A DNA stretch of 64,000 nucleotides from NCBI RefSeq assembly GCF_030272615.1, contig NC_081414.1, positions 526,667,137-526,731,136 on the forward strand, given 5' to 3'. The DNA comes from Cryptomeria japonica (lineage: Eukaryota > Streptophyta > Pinopsida > Cupressales > Cupressaceae). Shown in pieces: positions 49,597-61,262 of the stretch. Each line of letters opens with the position of its first letter. The first letter of the stretch is position 1. The notes below the pieces were generated by a model. It saw only the letters and a list, made by a program, of their open reading frames with translations, was not told where the DNA came from and made no database searches. Position numbers and translations under genes: made by a program.

Positions 49597-50006
49597 CTGG
49601 GTTGCAGGGGAAAAGTGCCATAGAGTCTTCTCTTGTTGCCATTTGTTGCTCCTCGCCATTCGTCTCCATACCTGCAATGTGAGCACGCGAGGAAGTAATG
49701 CAAATAAATGGGGAAAATGAAACCCCAAAAAGTTGTGAAACCTATTAAAAAACCAGTGAATGCGCAGAGGATGGCATGCATTACCTGAGTCTTGATGAAC
49801 ACGTTATGGTCCAAAGGCGTATTCGCAACGTCCCATGGCGAATATGTTGTGGTGTGAAAGAAATCGAAGAGTGAAGGATACGTTGGACAGAAAGGAAGGA
49901 AACATGGCTCGATTTGCATGGAGTCGGGCGTATTGAATGCAATTGTGCTCAATAAATGTGAGCCTTTAGGTGCATGTAAGGAGAGGTGGCGCGTAGTTAA
50001 TGCCAT
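49597..50006 (-). CDS. Possible unidentified gene, first two exons only
   Basis: Exon 1: 50006-49785 (74 codons), with the start in a good plant context (caATGGCa). Exon 2: 49671-49597 (25 codons, VWRRMARSNKWQQEKT...). The intron between has donor CAG|GTAATG and acceptor TTGCAG, and the frame phase is 0 at both ends. Exon 2 is followed by another good donor, CCAG|GTGAGA. Without splicing the frame reads on to a stop just after the second donor. I do not recognise the protein. Further exons, if any, would be left of 49597, where a minisatellite lies, so the gene may be truncated or have a large intron. Local composition is less AT-rich than around it. Confidence 0.4.
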
Positions 50007-50860
50007 TGCAGATGAAGTATGAAGGTGGCGGTGGGAATTTTTTACAAAGGAGGTGGTCTATTGGGTGGCCATGTGGTTGATTGCAATGCAGCCACCCTGT
50101 TCAATACGGACGCTAAGCATGGCAGTTTAGGGTGTGGGTTCAGTCATGTTCCGGTCGATGCACCGAAGTGGCATAAAGACGACACGATGGACGAGTACGA
50201 TCGTGACATGGCCAATCATAGAGTCACCGGCTAATATTTTGATTTGGGGTAGCGGTCTACTTGGTGGAGGGTCAAAATTGATCTCTAAATCCACGTGGCA
50301 TGCTACATGATCCTCCAAAATTAAGATGCGCACGTTGGCTCCTCGCCCCTACTCTCTACAACCAACCCCAAAAAAATTACAAATGATTTCAGTCGCTCTT
50401 TTCTTTTCTTTATTTAATCATTTTTAAAGCTGCCATCACTAACGAGGGGATATTCTGTATTATTTTATGTTCAAAGTTTGTGCTTGGTCACGTGAAGAAA
50501 ACAAACAAAACTACGATATCAGCTATGAATTAAATATAATAAATTTTCACATGCCTCCACAAATAATTTATTTTCAGATATGACTCGGCGCGCATACAAA
50601 AACTGAGAAGAAGACTGGAAAGACTTCAACTGCAGGGATGTCTGAAAGAAATCCATCTCACTGCATATTATTATTTATTTATTTATTTAAATCGTTTCAG
50701 CTTTGAATGGTTTGTACATAAATGAGGATTCGTCGTGCCTGAAATTCGCCTGGATTCTGTACAGTATTGGGTCAGCTACTTCAAGACTTTATTCAGGAGT
50801 AGTAATTAGTTTCAACAACTTCTAAAACTGCCATAATTTCAGTGTGAGCGGTAGAGGTAG
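50007..50860. other. Intergenic region between the possible gene and the GH9 gene
   Basis: No supported coding region. The plus-strand open frame at 50019-50234 has no recognisable motif and is probably chance. The right part contains the GH9 3' region. Confidence 0.5.
50668..50690 (-). promoter_or_regulatory. Possible polyadenylation signals of the GH9 gene
   Basis: The minus strand reads overlapping AATAAA words (a TTTATT run on the plus strand) about 175 bp after the GH9 stop codon. Confidence 0.4.
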
Positions 50861-53800
50861 TTAGTAGTTATTTTTGTCCTCACTGAAAAATGCGAGGGCC
50901 CCCACGAGAGGCGCATTGATGTAAGTTACAGGTTCTGACTGTTTGAAGTCCACCCTGTCATCTGCATACTGATCGCTGCTGTCAGGCCCTCCGACAACTG
51001 CTCCCACCAGAATATTAGGGTTTGGATTTGTTGTGTTGTACCAGATAGTCCCGCCTTTGCAGGTTATGAAGTCTGGATGATCTGTAATGGAGGGCATTGA
51101 TGAGCCTCTGTGATGAATTCTTTGGGGAAACCGATCTCCATAGCCAACCATGTATGACAGATTTAGAGGGTTTTCTCCCAGGATATAGTCCATCTGTTTA
51201 TCCAACAGATTCACAAGTTTTTTATAAAGTAATTAGTTAGGTTCCTGTGGAGGGAAATTTGGATATTGTTATCTCAGATTTCAATTTAAGTGTTTTAAAA
51301 ACTTGGTGGATCCTTTACCTGGCGTTTAGCAATCGATCTGAGTCTTTCGGGAGTGGCTGAAACGCTTCCGCAGGGTATTGATTGAGAGGAGCTACTGAGA
51401 TAATTAGCATAGACTAGAAGCAAAAATGATATTGAAGTTACATGCTGCATGTTACTCCCGCCAATTTTGTATATCAGTCCGCCTGAAAGGAAAATATATT
51501 TGAAATTAATAAAGATTTAAAGGAGAGAAAATATCGTGAAAAATATAAAGGTGAAGATGATCAGAAGATCGGTAAATGAAGAACAAATATACTGAATGTG
51601 ATCTGTAATGTTGTTTCAGAAACATATACGGTTAACTGAAGAACAAATATACTGTGTGATCTGTGATGTTGATTCAGAAACCTACACAGTTAATTTCAGA
51701 AAAAATATTTCGAACAATACATGAAATGGAAAACGAAAGAGAATAATCGAAATAAACCTGGGGTGTAGTCGACATGAGTGCCTGATGTCTCTGGTAACAG
51801 CGAGCATATGAAACTGTCGGCGTGTGATTTGTACGATTGCAGGAACACTGCGTTCCCCGTTAAGTACTCCTGCAATTCCAATGAAAACCGGTTCATTTTA
51901 AAATCATATGCCTTGCGCAGAATTCTAAATACTTCTCTTACAGTTTCCCTCGCCCCCTTCCTCCAGATTGCCGTCAAGATAAAGCACAGATTTGAACGGA
52001 GTTTTGGATGATGAAAAGCAAATAGAAGTTGGCATTATTATTACCTTGGCGACCAGAACATTTAGGCCGGCATGCTTGTTATCCCATCCAAATTCATTTA
52101 TGTTTTCATCGGCTCCGAGTGTCTTTTCATTGGTGTGAACGTAGTTCAGATAGTAGTCGTCTCCAGTTGCCTTGTGCAGCCATGAAGCTCCCCACAGCAA
52201 TTCGTCCTGAAAATTTTCGTTTTCATTATTTTAAATTGTACAAATCTTACGACTGTCAGGAGAAAATTTTAAAAGATATATTACTATGAGATGTCTCTGA
52301 ATTTGACTTTGAATTTTCCACCAATATCTCCGAGATCAAATTTATTATCTCTCACATTCTATTTTCTGATAATATATTGTAAAGTTTGATCTAAAACATT
52401 TAAAATTAAATATTAATATGAGATGTCTCTGAATTTGACTAATATTGAGATTAAATTCTATGATTCTTTTCATCTCTTACATTCTATTTTCTATAATCGA
52501 TCATCAAGTTTGAACTAGAACATAGATGGAAAACCTCATAACCAGATCCAGAAACATCTCATGTGAAAATTTTGTCTGCTACTAGAACTAAATAGGAAAT
52601 GCTACGAAGGCTTTACTTGATATCCACTAAAGTCGCAATAGAAGGGGCAGACACTCGTCTTGAGGCTATCACTGTAAGCTCCTCTGTACTTGTCCGCAAA
52701 GTCGAAGATCTGTAGAGGAGCAAATATGAGTGATCTTTACTTGCATTTCTCAAAGCAGTATCACACTTAAAATTGTACAGTGGTACTGTAAATTTAACTG
52801 CAAACGCGGGGAATATTTAAGCCCGGCCGCCGCACGCAAGCATTCCAAAGATCCGTTCTATATTTTGACAAGTATCCATATTTTATTACCTGAGTTGCAG
52901 CTTGAAGAAGATTTTGGGAATAAGTAGGGTCTGATGTTTTGAAGACCATGGAGGCAGCTGCCATTGCCGCAGCAGTTTCGCCTGCGACATCGGAGCCTGG
53001 ATGCTCGGTATCCACACTGTAAACTGTGCGTGGGGTATCCATGTCTTCTGGTCGCTCCCAACAATTGTGGTCTCCATTGGGGTCCCCTGCCTGAGCACAA
53101 CCATGAAAACACGCTTGTCAAAAATGAAAATAAAATAGATATAACAGAGCTAAATTCCTTGTTTTCCTTCACAATGTAGCATACCTGAACAAACATTTTC
53201 TCAGGAAGAGTAGAAGTAGCTTTGAAAAAATAATCTGTAGCCCAACGGATTGCTGCCTTTGCATTTTCAAGCTCATCCCCCATGGAATCCCCAAACTCCA
53301 CCACGCTCCATGCCAACATAGTCGTAGTAAAAGCCATTGGGAACCCAAACTTTACATTATCTCCGGCATCATAGTATCCCCCAACCAAATCTATCTGCAT
53401 ATTCATCAAGGCATTTTGCATAAATATCGAAGCAATTTCAGAGCACTAGAGAATAATCACAGAGAAGATTCACTGTCAAGCGAGATACTCAGTTAAGCTA
53501 CAAAAGAACAGGGTGTATAATGCGAATAATCACAGAGAAGATTCACAATCAAGAGAGATTCTCAGCTAAGCTAAAAAAGAACAAGGAGTAGAATGCTTCT
53601 TCAAATACTATTATTTGTTTCTCGGTTTCAGTTCCATTCATGGAGTTCAATTGAAAAACCCAAAAATGTGGAAAGATTTCAAAAATATCTAAAGCATTTA
53701 AGCAGCAGCCTACATTTTCATCAGATCCATCTCTGAGAGCAGAGTCTCTCCTCCAAGTAAGTCTCTGGCATGGAGGCAGAGGACCAGATCGCTGGCCCTC

Positions 53801-53902
53801 AAAAAACAGAATGCTCTTCGCAAGAGCACTCTTATAATCAGGTGCCCCTGTTGCCCCCTGCATTACCAAAAATGCAACCATTATAATACCGAATTTGGTC
53901 AT
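50861..53902 (-). CDS. Endo-1,4-beta-glucanase (GH9 cellulase), secreted, eight exons
   Basis: Hydrolyses internal beta-1,4-glucan bonds in the wall. Exons (minus): 53902-53714, 53394-53185, 53090-52890, 52709-52617, 52206-52045, 51869-51758, 51482-51319, 51193-50861; every intron is GT-AG. Spliced CDS is 1464 nt, 487 aa plus TAA. N-terminal signal peptide ([20 protein letters not shown]). GH9 marks: [10 protein letters not shown] (residues 67-76, with Asp72 and Asp75), [28 protein letters not shown] (His404/405), and DQYADDR...[16 protein letters not shown] with the acid Glu464. Sequons at N388 and N430. No membrane anchor and no C-terminal CBM49-like extension, so a GH9 class B form is likely. 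No stops or frameshifts. Confidence 0.95.
52281..52525 (-). repeat. Direct duplication inside GH9 intron 4
   Basis: 'atgagatgtctctgaatttg' occurs at about 52285 and 52419, each followed by diverged 'tctcacattctattttct'/'tcttacattctattttct' and a 'aagtttga' word. It makes intron 4 (410 bp) the longest of the gene. Confidence 0.75.
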
Positions 53903-53986
53903 CTTTCACTTGTGGGCAGGAGCAACTTCAAACCAGAGACAGAGACCAATGGCAGAGGAACACAAAAATCATCCCATTCTACTCCA

Positions 53987-53998
53987 CATATATATAAG
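53987..53998 (-). promoter_or_regulatory. TATA box of the GH9 gene
   Basis: The minus strand reads CTTATATATATGTGG about 85-95 bp before the ATG at 53902. This suits a transcript start near 53960 and a short 5' UTR. Confidence 0.55.
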
Positions 53999-53999
53999 A

Positions 54000-54430
54000 A
54001 TTCAAAGGTGGGGTGAGCTCAAACAATCTCGTGAATGAGCTCAACGACTTTCAACCAACTCTTTCCATATTTTAAAGTGAAAAGGTTTGTGTTCAAATGC
54101 AACCCATGTGGGAAGTAAAGCCACAGGGTCTTAGGTGACTTGTGCATTAAAAAAGGGCAGAAAGCTTAAAATACTTCATTCATTCTGCACCGCCGATACA
54201 GTAGCTTACATTACAAGGCCATAAATTGGGCTTATACGGCGCAGAGATAATGAGGTCAAGTTGCTCTCCAATTCTCTTCACATGTTTGGGTTAAATGAAT
54301 GGATGGATAGCAAATCCCATCTCCATACTGATAATGTGACAGGTGTTGGCCCATTCTCAAATGTCTCGTGAGCAAGAAAGCAAACAGAACTCGTTGAATC
54401 TAATTATATTCAGAGTATACTTTGCATAAC
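54000..54430. other. GH9 upstream region
   Basis: About 430 bp with no coding region. No further element was identified with confidence. Confidence 0.5.
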
Positions 54431-54439
54431 ATGTCTTCT

Positions 54440-56990
54440 CTGATCACAGGGCAGGCAAATGGGTCTTCCATACGAATGATTCTTCACGGGAATTTCTATA
54501 CGTGTTATTCCAAGTACAGTCTTTTCCACGTCTGCGTTGAAAATTTTACGTCATTTCATGTTCGTGTCGACGATGCTTCTCTCAAGGTATATATTATTAC
54601 TAACACACGAATTATTTTAAAGTCTAATTGGTATGATTATGAGTGAATTTAAGTGATTATTATTTTTTTATTTGAAATTTAGAGTAGGTTAAAAATGGTG
54701 ATTTCGAGAATGTTTTTTTGTTGTTATATTGTTTAGATATATTATTACTAATACTTGTATTATTTGAGAGTGCATTGAATGTTTTAGAGGTGAAGTTAAG
54801 TGGAGGTTATAAGTATATATTTTTTATTTTTTTATATTAGAAATATGGATTGTCTCTAACTGGATGGTTTAGTATGGAAAGGCATGCACATGTAAAGTTA
54901 TGTAAAGTTTTGTAGTTTTATGAAGGTCAAATTTTATTTTATTTTGACTGTCTCTTCAAAATTGTATAGTATTTTATTTACATAAATATTTCTTTTATCT
55001 AATTATTAGACATGTTACTAATATATGATTATTTTCAATTCTTTTCTAAAATTTGAAAATATTTAATCATTTGCATGTGATTGCAAAAAATTTTCCCAAG
55101 ATTAATCTAGGTTAATCTAATAAGATGCATACATAGTAACATATATTAACCTAGCTTCATAAAGACAATCATAGGCATGTGTAAAATAATAAATATTGAA
55201 GTATGGGCCCAAAGGGATGGTATAGTTGGTTAAGGGCGTAGGGCTTTGAGTTTGTCGCATGAAGGTCCCAAGATCAATTGTGATAAGATTCTTTTGAATG
55301 TGAGAGCATAGCACTAAATTACACAAACATGTATTTAGTTGGCTCATGGTAAGAAAATAATAGGTGGTAACTCACTAAAATTTGAATTTAAATTTTAAAA
55401 AGTTAAGGGTCATATCAATTGGGTAACAAAATGTATAGGAATAGGTGGATGTATGGCCATGATAAATCCTTAATTTAGTTGAATGAATCAAAATGTGTCC
55501 ATGTGTAGATAAGGTGCAAATAAATGTATGGGGATGTCTATATTTGGGGGTGGGTAAAGGCTAGGAGAATGAGCCCAACTTTGCACAAGATTGCACCATT
55601 TGTTGATATGCACATGTATTGATATATTCTTCCAAAATGTGAAAAAATAAATGGGAAACAATATGGGTATGCGAACTTTACTATTATATTTGCCCCACTT
55701 TGAGGTGCATGTGAATTTTGGAATGATAGTGTATCTTAGAGTATGTATCACTCATAAGAATGCATGCAAAATAAATAATTAGACACAAAAGGATATCACA
55801 AGAATTCATATAAGTTGATCAAACATGTCATATGTCATCATATAAGTTCATAATTTGGCACAGACTATCCAAAACAACCTACAAAATAGAGGAAAATGTA
55901 CCATGACTAGATTTCGTAGTGCAGGTATGAACAACAACAATCTAAATCTCGCTATCAATAATCATAAAAGAGAATGAAGAAAATAGGGTTGGAAAATATT
56001 TAGCTATGGATTTATGAATTCAAATTCAAGAATAATTAGAATGTTGGGTTGGGAATTCCCTCGAACTAAGATATACATATATATCATGAAACTAGTCATC
56101 ACCTATAAATGTAGCAACATATATGCAAATAGCAATGTAGTTTTTTAGCCGAACTTTTAGGTGATCAAATTATGAGAGTCACTATCATATATTTAATATC
56201 AATAGTTTTAATCTTTTCATATAACCAATTACCTTAAGTGTTTAAGGGAAGAGAACTACACCAAGATATGAATAGAGATATGAGCTTCACGTGTGGATTG
56301 TTGCACAAGGAAATCTAATTCTTCTTTTACATCTAAAAATTATTCCAAGTCACAAGCTATTATAGCATTGTTCATGATGCTTATGACCCTTTTCTCATAA
56401 TTGATCACGATTATAACATCTCTTTACACCTCCTTTTTTATAATCTCTTTTTGAGAGAGTATATGGATTATAGTAGGTTTAGCTCTTTCTTTATGCCTTT
56501 TTTTGTTTGAAAGAGGAGGAACTATATGGTTTTTATTAGATTACAATTTTTCCTCCATCAGCCTTACCGAGGATAGAGCATCTTGATAAAAAATTTTCTA
56601 AACATGAGCATCTTTGCTTAAAGATCTCCTTTGAGATCACTGATAACTAATTATAGAAAAGTTATTCTCCCAAGCCATCAATCTATTTTATTGATTTCTT
56701 AAACTTATTTTGGTATTCTTATATTTAATATGTTTGACATAATTTAGTGAGTTGAAACCAATTAGGGCTTATTTTTTCAAGTGAAAAGGGGCAAGGGAGA
56801 GCTTTTGATCCTAGGGAATTTTTTTAATTACAAAAAAATGATGGACCTTGCTCAACCAAATAGTAAGATCTATACATCAAATTTAGAGAAGTCAAGCTTG
56901 GATGGATGGAGAAGGACTCCTTGATTAGAGGGGTGGGAAATTATTGTGAGAATGGAACATTAGATTTTGTCTACACCTAAGAGTAGTTGA
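54440..56990 (+). repeat. Diverged direct duplication, copy A
   Basis: Matches copy B (57215-60420) in order along its length: 'tctcaaggtatatattatta' (54572 / 57350), 'taatctaggttaatc(t/c)aat' (55101 / 58066), 'gaatttaaattttaaaaagt' (55382 / 58802) and 'gggcttatttttyc' (56785 / 60221). The offset grows from about 2.78 to 3.43 kb because B carries about 560 bp absent from A. No coding region was recognised. Possibly a repeat family or an old tandem duplication. Confidence 0.8.
55205..55310 (+). repeat. tRNA-like SINE fragment
   Basis: GGGATGGTATAGTTGGTTAA at 55214 resembles the 5' half of a tRNA with a pol III box A, and AAGGTCCCAAGATCAATTG at 55262 resembles box B (GGTTCAANYCC type, imperfect). 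This box A/box B layout is that of tRNA-derived SINEs. Absent from the matching position in copy B. Confidence 0.6.
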
Positions 56991-57214
56991 TTCATTGGGT
57001 GAGAGAGTTGGGTGAGTGAACCATTAAGGTTTCTAAACTTTTTCTTTGCTTTCCATATATATTAAATATCAAGATTGCATAGTGGGATTCTATGCTCTTA
57101 TTGGTACTATGAATGATGACCTTCCATGTGATCCCCAAAAATAGTACCTAGAGTTAGATGGAAAATTGACTAGCTTGATAGAGACATTTATTGTATACCT
57201 TACAAAAGATAGTG

Positions 57215-60200
57215 TTCTTCACTCACCAAAATAGGTGTTCAATACAATTGATTCTTAATGAGATTTTTTATACATGTTCTTCAAAGTGCAGTGTTTTTCA
57301 TGTCTATGTTGAAAATATTAGTCATTCCATATTCTTGTCAATAATGTTTCTCTCAAGGTATATATTATTATTATTAACACTTTGACATTATTATAAAGTG
57401 TAATGGGTATGATTCTAAGTGAACTTAAGAAGTTTTAAGAGATTATATTTTTAATTTGGAATTTAGAATATATTAGAAATGATGATTTTAAAAATATTTT
57501 ATTTGTATTTTTATGATATATTATTACAAATATTCGTACTAATTGAAAGTGTAATGTATGTTTATATAGGTGAAATTAAGTGGAGGTCTTAAATATATAT
57601 TTTTCAATTTGAATTTGGAAAACACTATAATTGAGTCATTTCATGTTATTATCAACATTGTTTCTCATCATGTACTTATAAGGTACATGTTATTAGTAGC
57701 ACTTGCACTATTTGAAAGCATAATGGATATGTTTACAAGTGAAGCCAAATAAAGCTTTTAAGCATATAATGACATGCACATGTAGAAGTTTTGTATTCTT
57801 ATATATGAGCAGCAAATTTTAACTATCTCTAAAGTGGAGGTATTTAATATGGAAAGTCACACACATGTAAAGTTTTATAGCTTTATGAAGGTCAAAACAT
57901 TTGATTGTCTCTTCAAAAGTGTCCACTAATTTCTTTAGATAAAGTATTTTTGTTTTTTAATTATCAGACATGTTACTAATATATGATTATTCTCGGACAT
58001 TTTTCAAATTTAGGAAATATTTATGATATTTAATCATTTAGATGTGATTGCAACAAATTCTACAAGCTTAATCTAGGTTAATCCAATGAGATGCATACAT
58101 AATAACATACATTAACCTAGATTCATGAATGACAATTGTGGCATGTGTGAAATAATAAATGTTAAAGTATGCAAAGAAAAAATGATAAAATGAAGGTATT
58201 GAGCTATTTGTTCAAATAAAAAATATAGTTCTATTAATGCAAATTGAATTGTGGATGCATTTGAATAAAAAAATGGAATAAGACAATATATACCTCACCT
58301 CATAATATAGAAAATTAGACTACACTTATGGGGGTTGAATTTATGAATCAAGGCTAGATTCATGCCAACATAAATGATCTAACAATCTATACACTTCTAC
58401 ATGTTGATTCACCTCATTCACCTCTACTTATTTTACATTTTTTTGCTATTTGAAATTGGTAGTATTGATAAATGCGTGTAGATGATTATTGTTATGTTGA
58501 AAAGGGACATGTTCTCTTATGTCAAGCCCCAAAAAAATTACACAAAATATTGAATATGTAAATCTTAGTCATGCAAATGCTCTAGACTAATGTGGTGTAG
58601 AATTAGGTTTATTTTAGATACTCCATTTAAAATATTTCTAGAATTCTCCTTTTGTAAATGTTAATAATATTCAATTTTATTTAATGACAATAATGAGTGT
58701 GATTGAATTATTTAAAATACAAGAACATAGCATTAAATTACACAAACATGTGTTTAGTTGGATCATGTCAAGAAAAAAATAGGTGGCAATTCACTAAAAT
58801 TTGAATTTAAATTTTAAAAAGTTAGGGGTCATATCAAATGAGTAACAAAATTTTATACAAATAGGTGGATGCATAGCTATGATAGCTACACAGTTTAGTT
58901 GTGAATATATCAAAATATATGTCCATGTAGATAAAGTGTAAATAAATCTATGGGGGTGTGTCTGTCTTGTGTAAGTAAAGGGTAGGAGAATGTGCCCAAC
59001 TTTGCACAATATTGCACCATTTGTGGATGTGTACATGTTTTTCAAAATTTAGGTCATTATATTTACCCCCACTTTGAGGTGCATGTGAATTATACAATGA
59101 TCCTTAGAGTATGCAGCATTCCCAAGAATGCATGTAAAATTAATAATTAGAGACATTTAAGGAAATCATAGAAGTCCATATAAATTAATGGAAAATTTTG
59201 GATGTCATCATGTATGTTCATCCTTTAGTATGTACTATTTGAAAAACTTACAAATAGAGGAGAATATGTCATGAGTAGCATTTGTAATGCAATTAAGAAC
59301 AACAATCATCTAAATGCCACTATCAATATTAAAAAAAAGCAATAATGAAGTATGGTTGAAAAATATTTAATTATAGATTTTTTGAATTCTAATTCAAGTA
59401 TTATTAGAATATATTAGGTTGGGAATTTCCCTATATCTATTTACATGCATGCCATGAAACTAGTCATCATGTATAAATGTAGCAACAAACATGCACATAT
59501 CAATATAGTTGTTCAACCATTTTTTTACTAATTAAATTATGAGTCCCACTAACATCTACTAAGACCACAAGCTTTGCATTTTTATATAGCTAAAGACTTG
59601 AAGAGTTTGACGGAAGAGATCCCAACCAGGGGATGAATAGAGATATGAGCTTTGGGTGTGGATTGTTGATCAAGGAAATCCAATTCGATCTCCAAAATCT
59701 AAAATTCTTCAATTCACTAGGTACCTTGGTAGAGTCAGTGAGATACAAGCATTTCATGGGGTACTTGTGACCCTTTTCCCATAGTTGATCACAATTGTAA
59801 CATAGCCCCATAGACCTTATTTATTTGATGCCTCTTTTATTTTGAAAAAAAAGGAGGAATTTTGGAAAAAAAGGAGGAATTGGCAAGTTTTTATTAGGTT
59901 GAAAATTTATCCTTCATAATTCATGTTAAGGATAGAGCATCTTGATAAGAATTTGTTTAAACATGAAAACATTTTCACAAAGGTCTTTGAGACCATTAAC
60001 AACTAAATATAAAAAATAATCATTCTCCCAAGAAAATAATCTAGTTTACTGGTTTCTCATATTTATTTTGATACTCTTAGACTAAATGTGTTTAGCATAA
60101 TTCAATGAAGGCACTAACAAAGTCTTCATTAGTAGGGCTAAAGCACATTAAGGCGTCTTTTTGAAAGTCAAACTAGGTGAGAAATGGATGAGTCCTATCC

Positions 60201-60420
60201 AACCATTTAAATCATTGAAGGGCTTATTTTTCCAAATGAAAAGAGTTAAGGGAGAGTTTTTGAACTTAGAAATTTTGAGAAATTGCAAAGCATTGATCAA
60301 CCTTGCTCAACTAAATAGTAGAATTTCTACATCAAATTTAGGAAAGTCAAGTTTGGTGTGACAGAGAAGGTCACCTTGATTAGGGGAGTGAGAAATTATT
60401 GTAAGAGTGGAACAAAAAAG
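57215..60420 (+). repeat. Diverged direct duplication, copy B
   Basis: Counterpart of copy A. It also has an internal partial repeat: 'gtcatttcatgttattatca' near 57633 resembles the head of the unit. About 58165-58725 has no match in copy A. Confidence 0.8.
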
Positions 60421-61225
60421 AACCATGCACAATTAAGGACCCTAGGAACACGAAGCAATTTAATCACCATTATACAAGTTATACATGCACTCCTACACTA
60501 TAGAATCTTTAAAAAAAGACACTAAGCCCACACTACACAACAATAGCTTGACAACATATGGATAAACAAAATAAATTTGGCCATGGAAAATACCATAAAC
60601 TACTAATTTATATTATCACTTCCAAAAGAATTTGATGATGACAATTAGGTCCAAGTTTGAAAGTCTATTTCCTTGACCTACCTTGACCCCTAAAGAAACT
60701 AAAAAGGTATCAAGAAAACATTTTACTATGAACCTAAAGGATGACATTACTAAGTATATATCTCTCTATAATTGTATTATAGGTGTATCGTAATTATACT
60801 TGTTACCTAATTTCGCTAATAGCTCAATCAGGTAGAGCTTTTATGATTTTTAAATGAAGAGTAACGTATATTTTTATTGCTGCTACATTACATTTATGTG
60901 CATAAACAAAATCAGAACATAGAATTTATGCAGATGCATATAATATAGGAAAGATTGTACAATCTTTCAAAAAAAGTAATCTTTATTGATAATGTAGATG
61001 TATAGGGTCTCACACAAGCTATGAGACTAACTCTTTTAGTACAAATGAAAGGAAAAAATATACATTTATAGATACAAAGAAAGATAAATGCACATATAGA
61101 GAAGGGTGACCCATCAGTGCCTGAATGACAAGCCCTGGTTGAGTTTACTTGTATTTGTATCATCTTTAGTCTTCTGCTTGTCCTACATCCAGTTGATGCT
61201 CCTAGCTACTCCTAGTTGCCTGCAT
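60421..61225. other. Unassigned AT-rich DNA
   Basis: No supported gene. At 60812-60836 'gctaatagctcaatcaggtagagc' resembles a tRNA D-arm, but no matching T-arm or acceptor follows. Confidence 0.5.
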
Positions 61226-61227
61226 CC

Positions 61228-61262
61228 AAGAGAGAGAGAGAGGGAGAGAGAGAGTGTGTGTT
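61228..61262 (+). repeat. (GA)n(GT)n microsatellite
   Basis: An imperfect GA run followed by a short TG run. Confidence 0.9.

Noticed and set aside
50019-50234. Plus-strand frame of 71 codons
   Set aside because: No recognisable motif, no splice or promoter support, and it lies opposite the upstream region of the possible minus-strand gene.
60812-60860. tRNA-like D-arm sequence
   Set aside because: No acceptor stem, anticodon arm or T-arm partner was found. Too incomplete for a tRNA call.
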